From the NCBI GenBank assembly GCA_017607445.1, contig JAEVHH010000004.1, positions 558,001 to 622,000 on the forward strand: a DNA stretch of 64,000 nucleotides. The letters run 5' to 3'. Below the pieces are notes generated by a model that worked only from the letters and a program-made list of their open reading frames with translations, made no database searches and was not told the DNA's origin. The position numbers and the translations under genes were made by a program. Shown here piece by piece: positions 47,977 through 59,699 of the stretch. The first letter of the stretch is position 1. Every line of letters begins with the position of its first letter. The stretch is from Histoplasma ohiense. Its lineage: Eukaryota > Ascomycota > Eurotiomycetes > Onygenales > Ajellomycetaceae.

Positions 47977-49228
47977 TGAAGTCGTCGCCGCCGAAATGAT
48001 AAGTAGGATAGCTGGTAAGGGAGTTATATATCCCAGGTTGATAATGACCAGTGATGGCAATTTTGTCTAGTTAACATATACGGAGGAGTATTTGTAGTTT
48101 TCGATTCAGCTCTCCATGATGGGAATTTTTCTGTTATACCACTCCCTATTTTCTCCCTTCTTTGTGGCTGCATCATGTACGTCAAAAGATGAACCACAGA
48201 GAAATTGATATACCTTGAGAGCTCCATCAATCAATCCTTAGATTAGCACCGTGATATTTTCACTTCATATCCTACCAAGTCAATTGACACTTGCGGAAGC
48301 CAGCGTCCACCCTCTAGTATCTTACGAGCAACTTGAACAACGGCCAACGCCAATATTAAATATTAAATCTGTTCTATTTCGATTTCTCTCAACGTTTCTA
48401 GAGAGCGCGCCCTGCCGTGGCTGGTGAGTTCTGGTGTTTCGACTTACCTTTAAGGGGACCATGTATGACAGTCTTCACCTCACTCATCTCCTCTTATATT
48501 CCGCTACTCTCTAGTTGTATTTCTCTACTGACCCCCGAGTGATGAGAGACTTCACAATATCATTCTGAATGGAGTTCTCAAGAGGGACTCTTATAATTGT
48601 TCATGCAATACTAAGCAGTCCCTTATTAATTAACGTAATTCATGTTGGGGGGATTGGTTGGGTGATTCGTACCCTCTATGCGATCATGGAACTGGTGGTG
48701 ATTGAAGCTCTTTTGCTCCAGTGACCAAACATACAACCACTTAGACGTCCCACAAAATCAACTATATCATGTAATTTAGTATCTTAGGAAGTGGTGGAAT
48801 ACATGTACATTACTCATACTTTTAATAAACATCTCTACAAATTTCAGTGCTATTTTTCTCTTTCTTACGCAAGTGTTCAGATGCCACCTGCGCTCCCTTG
48901 GCCATAGCCATCACAAGGGCGACGAACGTGAGATTTTCGATCCAGTTTGAAATCGTGTGAGGAAGAAATCCTTGACTAGATATTTTTTGAAACTCACATC
49001 AAAGATCTTGGGCGTGATAGCCATCACTGTCATATGTAATGTACAGTACCATAAGTCTATCCTTTGTCTCCTATGACGCAACCTGAACTGGAAAAAGGAC
49101 CCCAGTGTTTTGGTCAACATTTTGTGTAATATATAATGCCGGATAATTATTCCTGCGCTCCTGATCTAAAAACCCAGCTGTGAACCATCTCTGCGAGAAG
49201 AAGTATCTTTGGTTGCATTCTCCTCACC
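47977..49228. other. Intergenic region
   Basis: No gene supported. It holds the 3' region of the oxoprolinase gene. Base composition becomes AT-richer from here into the accessory island. Small frames at 48024-48230 and 48911-49120 show no product. Confidence 0.5.
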
Positions 49229-49817
49229 ATGGTCTTCGACATCATGAGGTTCCCTACTTCCATACCGAAACAACTGTCTAATTTCGCAAAAACAACCAGC
49301 CGCGCTTGCGTCTGTCGCTCCCTACATACCAAGCAGGCAGAATTTATCACCCTTGACTCTAAAGGGTCCCTGGTGACACAGAATGTCACCGTTGATTTGG
49401 GGCATGCCCATGAGACTTTCACAATGCTCCCAAAAGAGATTGGTTATGCTTTCCAAGCAGACATTTACTCAAACAGCAGATTTCTTTCTGTCGATTTGTT
49501 GGCAAGAGACTCAGACCAGTGTCCCCTAACTTTCTATCATGATTCTCAATACTTTGCACATGGTAAGTTATATGGGCCATACTGTGTTTCCTGAATAACA
49601 CCCAAATTTTCCAGAATTGTTATCATATCCTCAGCTTGTAATTCCTCAGGACCTTCCATGTCAGTCTGATGTCAATACAAGCCTCACCACTCTCCATATC
49701 TTTGGAGCTACTCATACCATCACACTGGATGGGACTTTTGATGGTAAGACTCAATCATGTATGAAACTTTTTTCTGTTTGCTTACTTCAACTAGCAAAAT
49801 TTACAAATCAGCTTTGA
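49229..49817 (+). CDS. Orphan hypothetical protein (161 aa)
   Basis: Predicted from three exons: 49229-49562, 49615-49743 and 49795-49817, with introns GTAAGT...TCCAG and GTAAGA...ACTAG. They join in frame and end ...DAKFTNQL. The N-terminus has several basic and hydroxylated residues and no acidic residue from residue 5 to about 35, which could be a mitochondrial presequence, but this is weak. The rest is rich in alternating polar/hydrophobic residues suggesting beta strands. No family was recognised. ATG 49229 is preceded by CACC. It sits alone at the start of the accessory island. It could also be a fragment of a larger decayed gene. Confidence 0.45.
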
Positions 49818-50055
49818 GATTCTCTCCATCATCTGAAGGGACCTCTTGATGAGCTCAAAGATAAGTAGGACTGTGACAGGAATATCTTATTGAAGCAGAA
49901 GGACAATTTTTTTGGTGGCCATTGTAGATAGGTTGATATAGAATTCAAAGCCTCATATGGCAGTTACCCACCCAATAACTCTGCCGTCAGTGCCTTGCGT
50001 GGCTATGTCTATCCATTCACACATGAAAAATGATCCATTGGCAGAATGAGATTTA

Positions 50056-50091
<36 letters not shown>

Positions 50092-50902
50092 GAGAGAGAG
50101 GGAGAGAGAGAAGATACAGACAAGATAACTTAATACTCAATTGTCTCATCCCATCATGCCAAATATCTTGAGTCCAGCTTGCTATGGGAATCACAACACT
50201 GTTGGAATAGCTGGCCAGCTGTTGCTGGTTCATTGATTGGTTGTAACAACAATGTGAGTGTTTGTAATGCCTTGATTGACATTATCATAATCCCCTCAGG
50301 TAGATTGGCAGCTCGCTGAAAGATATTATCCTTCTGTGCATAGTATTTGACATTCATTGGAGATGCAACTGCTGATTCCAACATAGCTGGTTGAGTCGGC
50401 TCCACATTGTCAATTAATGTCTTATAGAGGCGTATAACTTGTTCAGCATTAAGAAATCGGAATTTCTTTCCACAGAGGTAGCCATTCTGAACGAGAAAGA
50501 TGGTGGGCGAGGACGAAGAGTTCCAGCTTGGTGGAATGATGTATCTGATGCTTAGAGCGGTTGATTGAAAGAGAATGATAAGATTTTGAAGGCTGGCGCT
50601 GGAATGATCCTTCCGGATTCTTATTCAATGGCTGTCAAGAACATGCCCGTTTCTGCAATATTTACTTACAACTAGTTAGCGAAGATGAGCATGAAAAGAC
50701 TTCAGGCAGCACGGCAACTGCCTAAATTTCTATTCACTTCCTACCCTGACTTCACTTTTTAATCCTCATAACTTCCCCTCCCAACTCTCTCAATCCTTCC
50801 AAACCCTCTCAACCCATCTACCAAGCCTCCATCTTTCCTCGTATTCTCTTCACCCGGTCATCTATCATACTTACAAGTTTGATTTCCGCTACCCAGACAG
50901 GC
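49818..50902. other. Intergenic region with TA and GA microsatellites
   Basis: A (TA)13 tract at 50055-50080, then AAAT units and a GA tract at 50091-50112. No gene was supported. A pyrimidine-rich stretch at 50760-50870 is probably the leader of the helicase gene. Confidence 0.6.
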
Positions 50903-53900
50903 ATGGACGAGCCGGCTGGCGACAGTGACACCCCTCCAGCGGCAATGGATATGGCTGCTGATACTCTGGAGAGTGGCACAGGCAATTGGAATGAGCATCC
51001 CAAGCCCAACCAGTTTCCCTTAGAAACTGAGAGTGGCTACAATGATGAAAACATGGAAGAAGACCATGAAGAAATGCCGACAGGTTACATAGCAGATGTT
51101 GGTGACTGTCTCCCTGAGGATGGGTGCGAATACGCGATAGGGAAGTGACTCCTCTTCACAGCTATTGGCGAGTGGAAAACGGGTCACTCAAGCCTCAATC
51201 CGTGAAAATAATCCCACAACTAAGGACAAAGCTCCTGATCATTCTTCTAACGACCCTTCTGAAGACCAACAAGGTGAGTTCATTTTAACCTCTGGCTCCC
51301 GTATCAGAATTGTTTCTTCGTTATCTATTTATAACATGTGCAATGTGCTAATAATGCTACAGATACTCAAGCTCCAACTGCACAACTTGATGAGTCTCAA
51401 GACTATCACGACATTGCAGGCGAATTGGCTCGCAGTGAACTGACCTATGAACGAGTGTCTGTTCAAGGTCCTCCTAGAGTCGATCTCTTGCTACGGATTT
51501 TTATGCTCCAATGGCACCAATCATACATCGAGGTCATCTTCCGCATCATCTACGAGACAGACGGTGTGTCCTCAGACCACTTGAGCGAAGACAAAGCTGG
51601 TTTTCGTTTGACATCTCAGCACCTTGACCTTGATCGGCCTTTTGAGGTTAAAGAAGTTGTTACCAGCGAAAAATTGGCTGATTTTAAAGAGAACGAACTT
51701 GACACCGCAGGAAAGGTCCTTGTTGATGCCGTTCCACAAATCGTTTCGGATAACTTTCCAAGGTTTATGCACCATGTGAACACACGGCAGATGTTTCAAG
51801 TAACGATCAACCGTGCCAAAGAGTTGGGTGGTCTCTACGCATGGAACCTGTACAAAGGTGAGCTCTCTATCATGTTCAAATTCATCTGGCATTGAAGATG
51901 ATGAAACTAAATTTGTTTTTGGCAGATGATCGCATTATAAAGCATGGAAGTCAGGAAAAAAGGGTTCGCAGGCTTGCCTCCCAACTGGCTTCATCTGAAA
52001 CCCTCGTGTTCTATGTCTGTGGGAGCGAGATAATGATTAGTCTTGAGCGTCTTGGAAAATTGCTTGTTGACCAAGCGGAATCACCTCCCTGCCAAGCATA
52101 CATGCCCAAAAACCGCAAAGCAGGAACGCCTATTTTTATTCAGGCAGGCAAGAACCAGACAATGCCAAGAAGAGAAAGGCCAAAGATCACACCCGGCACC
52201 AACCTGAGCTATGCGTCGTGGGAGGAGTACACGATTGCTTTTGGAATGGCCGCTCAGCAGGAACACGAGAACAAGGTTGTTCGTGACAGTTGCCATCAGC
52301 TCAGGGGTTGTGAGTTGCGATTTGTGACTATTCCCTATGCTGGCAATCGTCGATACTTCGCTCTAATGGACACAAGAGAACAGATCGGTATGGAGTTGAA
52401 CGAGGATGATCGGGTTAAAATAGATATGCGTGCCGATATTGATGAATGCGTCCCCAACAATCCAGAAATAGGTTGGAGTGGGCGTGTCCTAGAACAGCCT
52501 CCCTTCATTCACCCGAAGTTCCTAGTTTTTCTCGTGACGCGACCTTGGGATAAAAAAATGCAAGATGGCTTGATGAAGATATATGGAAATACCTGCAATT
52601 GACTTATCTCAACAGAGGAGTGACAAAATCCATGAAATAATTGAAAGCGCCAGACAAAAATACGTCACTATCTCCTTGGTCTCATCCCAGAAAACATATC
52701 GACAGGAAATTGTCAGCCTAGATGAAATAAGACAAGGAAACTGCTCTCAACATGTAAAACAAATCCTCTTGGCAAATGACTTTCAAAGTCTTCCGCAAGT
52801 CAACTTGTTTAAGGATCATGAGCATTTCCCACATAAAAAAATCTGGTCAATGATGGAGAAGGCTTTCGAGTTTGACAAACAGCAGATGTTGTTTGTGCGA
52901 CAGCGTTTTGGTCTCCCGGGTGGTCGGGGAATGCTCTTCGGGCCAACCAGGGACAGGAAAGACGTTTGAACTTATCCTATCCTCGCCAACCAGCGCATGA
53001 TTTCTCAGGACACCGACGAAACCCCAAATCGACAAATCTTAATCGTAACAAGTGCAAATGAACCAGCAACTGACATTGCACTTAAACTTTGGGAGCACAA
53101 TAAGGACAAAATTGGTCATTTACAACGTCTTCCAATGGTGGTCAGAGCGCACTCCCGCGAGACAGAAGAAGCTGTTGCTCGACTTTGGCAACAGCCGACA
53201 GACAAGCGCAGAAGCCCAAATTCCAGACCCCCAATTATTTCCCAGAATATACTTGATGGTCAAAGTGCTAAAGACATTGACATGCTAGATCTCATTAGCA
53301 TGTCGAAGGTGTTACTTGATACCCACTCAAGAGCGACCAAAACTGGGGTTGGAAGGAATTAAAGATCCACGCTTTCATGCCAAGGATATCAGTGTTGGTG
53401 CATGGATGTTGCGTCGGTTGGGTCTTATTGCGGGCGAACCTAAAGAATTCCAAGGTTTTAGTCACCCTGAAAAGTATACTGACATTCTGAATGACTTCTC
53501 ACTCATCGCGAATGGAGAAAATTATGCGACCAAAGTGGATCGTGAAGCTTTCACGAAGAGGATCCGTGAGCTACAATACGACATCGTTCGGCACGAAGAT
53601 GTCGTCGTTACCACCCTCTCAAATGCCGGAACGTAATGGATCAAATTGAACGCTAATTTCGACGCCATCTTCCTCGATGAAGCAGGCCAAGCCCCGGAAC
53701 CTCAGGTATGGAACGTGCTGGCAGTACACAAGCCACGAGTGTTCATCCAATTCGGCGACCCCCGACAACTGCCGCGGTTTTGCAAATCGACTACTGTCCG
53801 GGAAAACAATTTCTATCTCCCGCTCCAAACCTACTCTTCGCCCGTCTAGAGCGTGCCGGATTCCTTCACGTTATGCTTAAGAGGCAGCACCGCATGAATG

Positions 53901-54571
53901 AGACAATTTGCAAACTCGTGTCCGACCTATCTTACCACGGACGCCTGATCACGGTAGATAGCGAATCGAACTATCTAACTTCCAGAAGTGTTTCGCGTTT
54001 TAACCGCAAATATGGAAAGGAGCGCACTGTCATCTACCTCGATGTTGTCGGCAGTAGAGTGGAATTGAATTCCACCAAGTCTAAAGCCAATCTTGACCAC
54101 CAGAAGATTGTGTTGGAATTGGCAGCAAGTCTCCTACGGGAAAACGTCGTCCTCGGTTCACAGATCGCAATAATTACACCGTATTCGTATCAAAGGAATA
54201 TGTATCGTTGTGATGTTTTTTCAATGGCACGCGCGCATCCACAAATTGGTCAGAGGCTTCTTGATATCGTTATCACAACCATCGATGGCTTCCAAGGCGG
54301 AGAGCGCGAAGTCTGTATTGTGGACCTAACATGTAAAGAGCGAATTGGATTTTTGAATGCGGCCCAACGCATAAACGTTGCGCTCTTCAGGGCAAATTGC
54401 GGGTTGTATGTTGTTGGTAATGTGCGGGCTATGTCAGAAGACCCTAAGTACCAAGGATATCGTCGACCGAGCTTGTTAAACGAATTGGCGACACAGCTCG
54501 GCGATGACCTGGCGGTTGTCCAAGTGAATCCGAAGGGCGGATCTCGACAAAGACGCGGGCGACACCCTTGA
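50903..54571 (+). pseudogene. Decayed SF1 (UPF1-like) helicase
   Basis: The coding trace starts at ATG 50903 (acidic N-terminus). It has introns at 51274-51362 (GTGAGT...ACAG) and 51858-51925 (GTGAGC...GGCAG) and ends at TGA 54569. SF1 motifs appear in order. Walker A at 52940-52964 is GPPGTGKT only if one extra A near 52945 is skipped. Motif Ia is ILIVTSANEPATD. Motif II is FLDEAGQAPEPQ near 53670. Motif III is FGDPRQLP near 53752. HVMLKRQHRMNE is near 53870. Motif V is TIDGFQGGERE near 54282. Motif VI NVALFRANCGLYVVGN near 54375 has F for the usual T. Frame changes occur near 51110-51150, 52580-52600, 52945, 52980, about 53310 and about 53820, and there is an in-frame TAA near 53634. UPF1-like enzymes unwind RNA or DNA with ATP. 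This copy cannot be full length as read. Confidence 0.8.
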
Positions 54572-54586
54572 CGCGAACCAAACTAG

Positions 54587-56360
54587 TTACCAAACACTCA
54601 CATTATTGCTCTCTGTGGTATCAATGACTTTCAGAATAATGCCTCCCCCGAAGTAGATGGGTGGTTTCTATCGGACTTTTTTCTCTTCCACCATCTTCTT
54701 CAAAATTCACGTAAGCGCTGGTCTCTTAAGAGTAGTTAGTGTGATTGGTGCGTTACTCCAGACTAGTTGCTAACATCAATAGATACATTCCACGCGTCAA
54801 ATCAACTGTGGTTCACCTTCGTTGAACCACGAGCTCTTGTGACGAAGTATGGTGAATATGTACATGGCAGCAGGTCTAGCGACCGTAGAGTTGTCCTGGA
54901 TGCAAAAAAAAACTGGAGCAAATTGAGTCAAACCAAACGATCCGCGTAATTCCCGCGAAGGATCTCCTGGAGCGTTTTTTAGCAACGCTAAGATCAGAGA
55001 CACAAATTGCAGTTCGAGAAAATCAGCAGGTGCTAGTGTTCATATTTCGACATGGAGAAGCAGAATCCTTGTCCATAGGAGGCGAAGGCCCTACTGACCG
55101 AGCACTGCAACTTACCAAGAAAAAGTTACACGAAGCCATTCACCCAGGTGTTGATTTAACCCTGGTGATGACGTCATGTTTTCAGGAGGGTGGCTTGTAA
55201 AGCCATACACGGATTCACGCCTCTCTGTGGTAAAGAGACTTAACGTGTCAGGTATGACAGCTGCTGGTGATGAGCAGGAGAGTAGAGCATGGGCATCGAG
55301 CGCCTCGTGCGGGAGAGCAGGGGGCTCTATTTACGCGGCTGCCGTATTGAATGCACTGGTGCAACCGGCCGAAATTCACCGGGAAGGGGTTGATGAAAGC
55401 GAAGCAATGAGCTGTCTGACGTATATAAACCTGTGCTGTGCGGTCCACCAAGCTTACAAAGAATCGGATCCATTTTACGGTATTCACGGAGTGTCATTTG
55501 CAGCCCGGGACGATATGTGGGAATCGGAATGGAGAACGCGATCAGGATTTCCACTCCTTGACTACCAAAAGAAGTGGGAGGAACTACGCCAGGTTAGCCC
55601 TGGCCAGTTAGCATTCGATAGCGTACCAACCCTGGGATTTGCTGGTAGCATTGGGAAGGGGTTCCACAATGTTGTGAGGGCGAAAGCAAGGGCATATGCG
55701 GACTCATTCCCCGGCGCTGATAACCTGGCGCCAAATCTACCACTCCACTATTCGGTCCGTCAGTTGCTACAAGGGACCCAGTTTTCGGAGAATAAGCTTA
55801 TGCGCATTAATGACAGCTTGGACTATCGTTTATCTGCATTACAGCTCGCCACTCAATATACCACCTTCCTTGAACTTGCATTCCCGGACGCAGCGTCATT
55901 TGATGTGGAGAAGTGGGCCCTCCAAGCGGACACCCAGCTGCTGGAATTGTTTGGAAAGGTTAAAAAAGATACAATTTGAAGCAGAAAATCTTCGATAAAC
56001 CCATTGGGGATCAGGGTTGGCGCTATCCTAAGCCGGATCAGTATTTAGCAATCGCCTTGATAGAGTCATCACTAATATATGAAGATATTTGTGAGCGGAT
56101 CGATCAGATCAAGACAGGTGAGTCAAATTATCATACCTCAATAGTTAATCACTAGCTGACATAACTAACATCTTGCTGTAGTAAAACTGGGAGCACAGCG
56201 TTTCCTTGCTACAATGCCAATTGCAGAGAAGATAATGGGGAACCAGGAGGTTATGAAAAAGCGGGATAAGTTTGTACAGACATGGGGAAAGTTAACAACT
56301 CGTCTGAGATCACTGTCACCGCAAAAAGGTTCGCGAAAACCGCTGCCACTGTCACCATGA
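54587..56360 (+). pseudogene. Decayed caspase-like (clan CD fold) protein
   Basis: Starts only 16 bp after the helicase stop and lacks a clear start codon. The trace begins IIALCGINDF, then SPEVDGWFLSDFFLFHHLL, an intron (about 54713-54782, GTAAGC...CAATAG), then FVEPRALVTKYGEYVHG. A frame change occurs at the A9 run 54904-54912. Next come VLVFIFRHGE with the candidate catalytic His (codon 55051-55053) and LTLVMTSC with the candidate catalytic Cys. There a T is missing from the run at 55179-55182, and FSGGWLVKP resumes in the next frame. A third change occurs at an A-run near 55961. A second intron (about 56111-56181, GTGAGT...CTGTAG) precedes the end. I recall Eurotiomycete hypothetical proteins with the same HG...TSCFSGGW layout; their function is unknown. 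All three shifts go the same way at homopolymers, so sequencing error is possible. Confidence 0.7.
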
Positions 56361-57915
56361 AAGATGGTCAAAAGAGGTTAGCGCAGAAGCACCCTTTCCG
56401 GAAGATTTATATGGAATATGAGTATGCCCAATCAAGGCAGCAAAAAAATTAGTTAGGTACCTACATCATTCCTATCCATATGTATGTAGGTACATGTACA
56501 GTACATACCTCGTATGCAGGCACATCAGCGAAAAATAAATTGTATCAGAATAGTATAAAAACCCCATAGAAAAAAAAAAACATTCAAAATTACTTTACTA
56601 TAGTTTTAAAGGTTCCTTTTTTGATTATGGAAGCTGACGTTGTCAGTTAGATGAATTCAGATATGCAAACAAAAATTGTAAGATGATTCTTCTTTTGACT
56701 CTATTGCTTAAGCTACAAATTGGTTGGAGTTGTAGGTTTGTATGTATGTATGTATAAATTTAGCCTCCCAGGGGCCTCCCGAAGGGCATCGTAATTTGTA
56801 TGTGTAATTTGCGAGCAAAAGTATAATATAATACAGACTATAACTCAACAGTATACTGATAAGTTTAAATTAAGTAAATTACATATAATATATGATTTCG
56901 ATATGGTGGGTGTTGAGATATCAATAGATGATCATCATAGATTTTATATGGAAAATCGCGGGCGTTAGGTGGTTGACTGTATCTTAAAAAGAACTCTTTT
57001 GGCATATAGAGTACACTCTCAAGGCTTATGTCCGGCAAGATTGCTTATCAAAACAAGCAGGAGGAACGAGAGTTTAGATCATCACCTTACTGACGTCACA
57101 AAACATTGCGCTTAACTCTATTCTGTACTGTGATTGAATGTATTGTTCAACGAATGAACCTGAAGAAGAGGTTGTGGCAAAAAGCTTGTTGATTGGAGAT
57201 TCTAAATTTGAATGTAGGATACTGGGGCACTAAGTCTTTTTCTCTTTAGGATAAAGTCTGCCGTGAAGAACGTTCGCTGGAGCAGTGCGAGATGGCGCAA
57301 AAGCGGCCGCAGATATGCCATCCCCAAAGTGGCAACAGTGTTGCCGCAACGGGCCTAGCAGTCAATGCAGACCAATGATGAGAGCGCGCCAGGGCTTGGC
57401 GGACCCTCTGACTGGCACAATCATATAGATGTTACTACATCTATAAATTGAATAATAAGTTAATAAAAGAATAAGATACAAACAGTATTGTAGATACATT
57501 GGATCTGAGAGAATTCTGATAGTATCGTCTTAAATAACTCATTTTCGAGCAATTGCCTGTTTTAACCTAGCACTTATTATCCAATTAGACCTTGTGCTAG
57601 CACATGAGTGGGGATTTCTTAATTATATCAGAGTTGCCTTTGGCTCGATCGCTTTATAGATTAAGTTAGTTGAACATGCTTTAATTTTTAACTACAACGT
57701 TCAACTTTATAACAATCATACACAATGAGATGTCTATAATCATTGAAAACGAAGAAGTAACTCTCCAAGTCTTATATATCGGTTGATCGGAAGAAGATGC
57801 AATAAATTCAGCAGCTCTCACCTTAAGATGTTTCAATATAAACTTCACTTCCAGTAACTATATAGTAATATCTATTCAGAATAACTGCAACCGTTTTTAT
57901 TCTAGTATTTTTATT
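56361..57915. other. AT-rich spacer with a GC-rich scar
   Basis: Mostly AT-rich and featureless. A palindromic patch with GTAGGTAC/GTACATGTACAGTACATAC lies near 56450-56520. A short GC-rich, CG-containing patch at about 57250-57420 stands out and may be the remnant of a lost gene. No gene was called. Confidence 0.5.
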
Positions 57916-58411
57916 ATGAAGAGTTTTTTAATTTTGCTTACAGCTGTTTATTTTATAATAGTACCACATACATTAGCACTAGTAAGTCTATATTTTTTTT
58001 TAAATTTTTATATTATTACACATTTTTTTGCATTTTAAAAGAAATGAAAGCGATATATACTAAGTTTTGTAGCGGAGAGTAGAAAACATAAACCTCATTC
58101 ATAACTCAGAGAAAAATTCTAATGGATTAATTTCCACTAGTGATGATAAAAATGTGAATAAATATTTATCATATCAACCACGGAGTCACGATGGTTTTGA
58201 AGTTCATAAAACCTATGACCATTTACTACCATCTGAGAGAATCCAACAGTCTGCCCATGTATTAAACAAGTTGAAAAGGGTGGCTGCTGGTTGTATGAGA
58301 TATCCCTGCGATAACTCAATTATTTGTTTTTCAAAACTTTGTGGTGGCTGCGTTATTGCAAGTGGTAGTAAGGCTGGTGTATGTTCCGAGAGATATCATC
58401 CACCACAGTGA
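57916..58411 (+). CDS. Secreted cysteine-rich protein (134 aa), candidate effector-like
   Basis: Two exons, 57916-57981 and 58073-58411. The intron starts GTAAGT, has a perfect TACTAA branch site and ends TTTTGTAG. Other AG sites give an immediate stop, so this acceptor is well determined. The product is 134 aa. Residues 1-22 are a strong signal peptide (MKSFLILLTAVYFIIVPHTLAL). A polar, Asn/Ser-rich pro-like region and a charged middle follow. The C-terminal cysteine cluster is C-x4-C-x5-C-x4-C-x2-C-x10-C, which could form three disulphides. No family was recognised. Codons are AT-rich like the surroundings. It lies 127 bp from the terminal-inverted-repeat element at 58538, a typical setting for small secreted proteins. 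Confidence 0.72.
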
Positions 58412-58537
58412 TAGTCGTAATTTCCGTAGTTAAACAAAGTACGTTGAAAATATAAAGGAAAATATAAAGGAAAATTTATAGTCTTAACTGCGCTAAGTGG
58501 ACCTACCACCTCTCATTAGTGAGTGCGCTATATTGTA

Positions 58538-59699
58538 ATTAGACGGAGCGAAGCGAAGTCTCTGAGAATCATACGAAGCTCTGGTGGGGGGAGGGGGAGG
58601 GGAGACAAAAGTTGCTTCATTTTGTGGCTGAGATGAATGCCACCTGCCTACCTACCTACCTCCCTGCGCGATAGTTACCTGATCTAGATTGCTAGCTATA
58701 TAGCTACCTCCCTACCTACCAACCGACCAACTTGCTCAATATCCAATCAATTTCTATGAGAATCAACATCACCATCTAGCTACCCACCTACCTACCTATC
58801 AATGCTAGCTTACTAGCTGACTACCTGCCTGCCTATCTATCTAGTGACCTGGTTGAAGGAATAATATCCACTGATGATATCTATTGATGACGTCTGCTAA
58901 TGATATATATGATGATATCTGGCAATGATATATCGATCCAGCAATGACATATACCAATGATGTCTATCAATGATGATATCTAGCGATGATATCTAGCGAT
59001 AATATTGCTTAATAGCAACATAATGAATAATATGACTTCGCACTTTTGCTCTCTCTTGGCCCAGCTGCATGATTCCTGCTATACAGTGTTGTGCCTGAGC
59101 TTTCCAACCCTTTGGAGGAATTAAAAATGTCTTCATCCCCTGGGATTTATTGAATTGTTATTCTTTATAATAAAAATAAAAGAAGAAAAGAATCTTTTTC
59201 TGTGAGAACACTTTCTGAGTTTTATAACTCAGATTATTAGATCTTTGAAGTTGAGATAGAACAGGAGTATGAAATTATATTTAGAGATGAGATGAGAGGC
59301 TAACTATCTATCAACCGGCCCGCGAAAAAACATGAAACACGCCTGCGTTTAGAAGGCCCATGCCCAGGCTTATAGAGGCTTAACTAAACCTAGTTAAGTA
59401 ATTTAGACATATCACCCGCTGTAGACACCCTTAAGTGACGTCTGGTTCGCGGGTTCAATCAAGTGAACCTGGGAACCCGTTCATTCGGGCAACTCCCACC
59501 ACTTTTTCAACCCGACCCGCGAAAATAGCAACACAACACTAGTGTTTATTTTAGATCAATCGGAGGTGTAAAAATCCTCTCTACATCAAGAAGATCATTG
59601 AGATTCGTTCATTTTCAGCCATGAAATAAAACAACTTTCAAGCGCCCCCTTCTGGAGCTTTGTATGATTCTTAGAGACTTCGCTTTTGCTTCATCTAAT
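58538..59699. mobile_element. Non-autonomous DNA element with about 95-bp terminal inverted repeats
   Basis: The left arm (58538 to about 58636) and the reverse complement of the right arm (about 59606-59699) align almost throughout. Both begin ATTAGA(C/T)G(G/A)AGC, share GCGAAGTCTCT and AGAATCATAC, and share a GGCTGA block further in. Differences are mostly transitions. The 1.16-kb interior has no transposase frame but has CTAC/CCTAC microsatellite (58648-58840), GATATC/GATGAT-type repeats (58865-59010) and, at 59310-59525, three CCCGCGAA motifs in both orientations. The target duplication is unclear (possibly TA). It looks like a MITE or a deleted DNA transposon. Confidence 0.7.
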
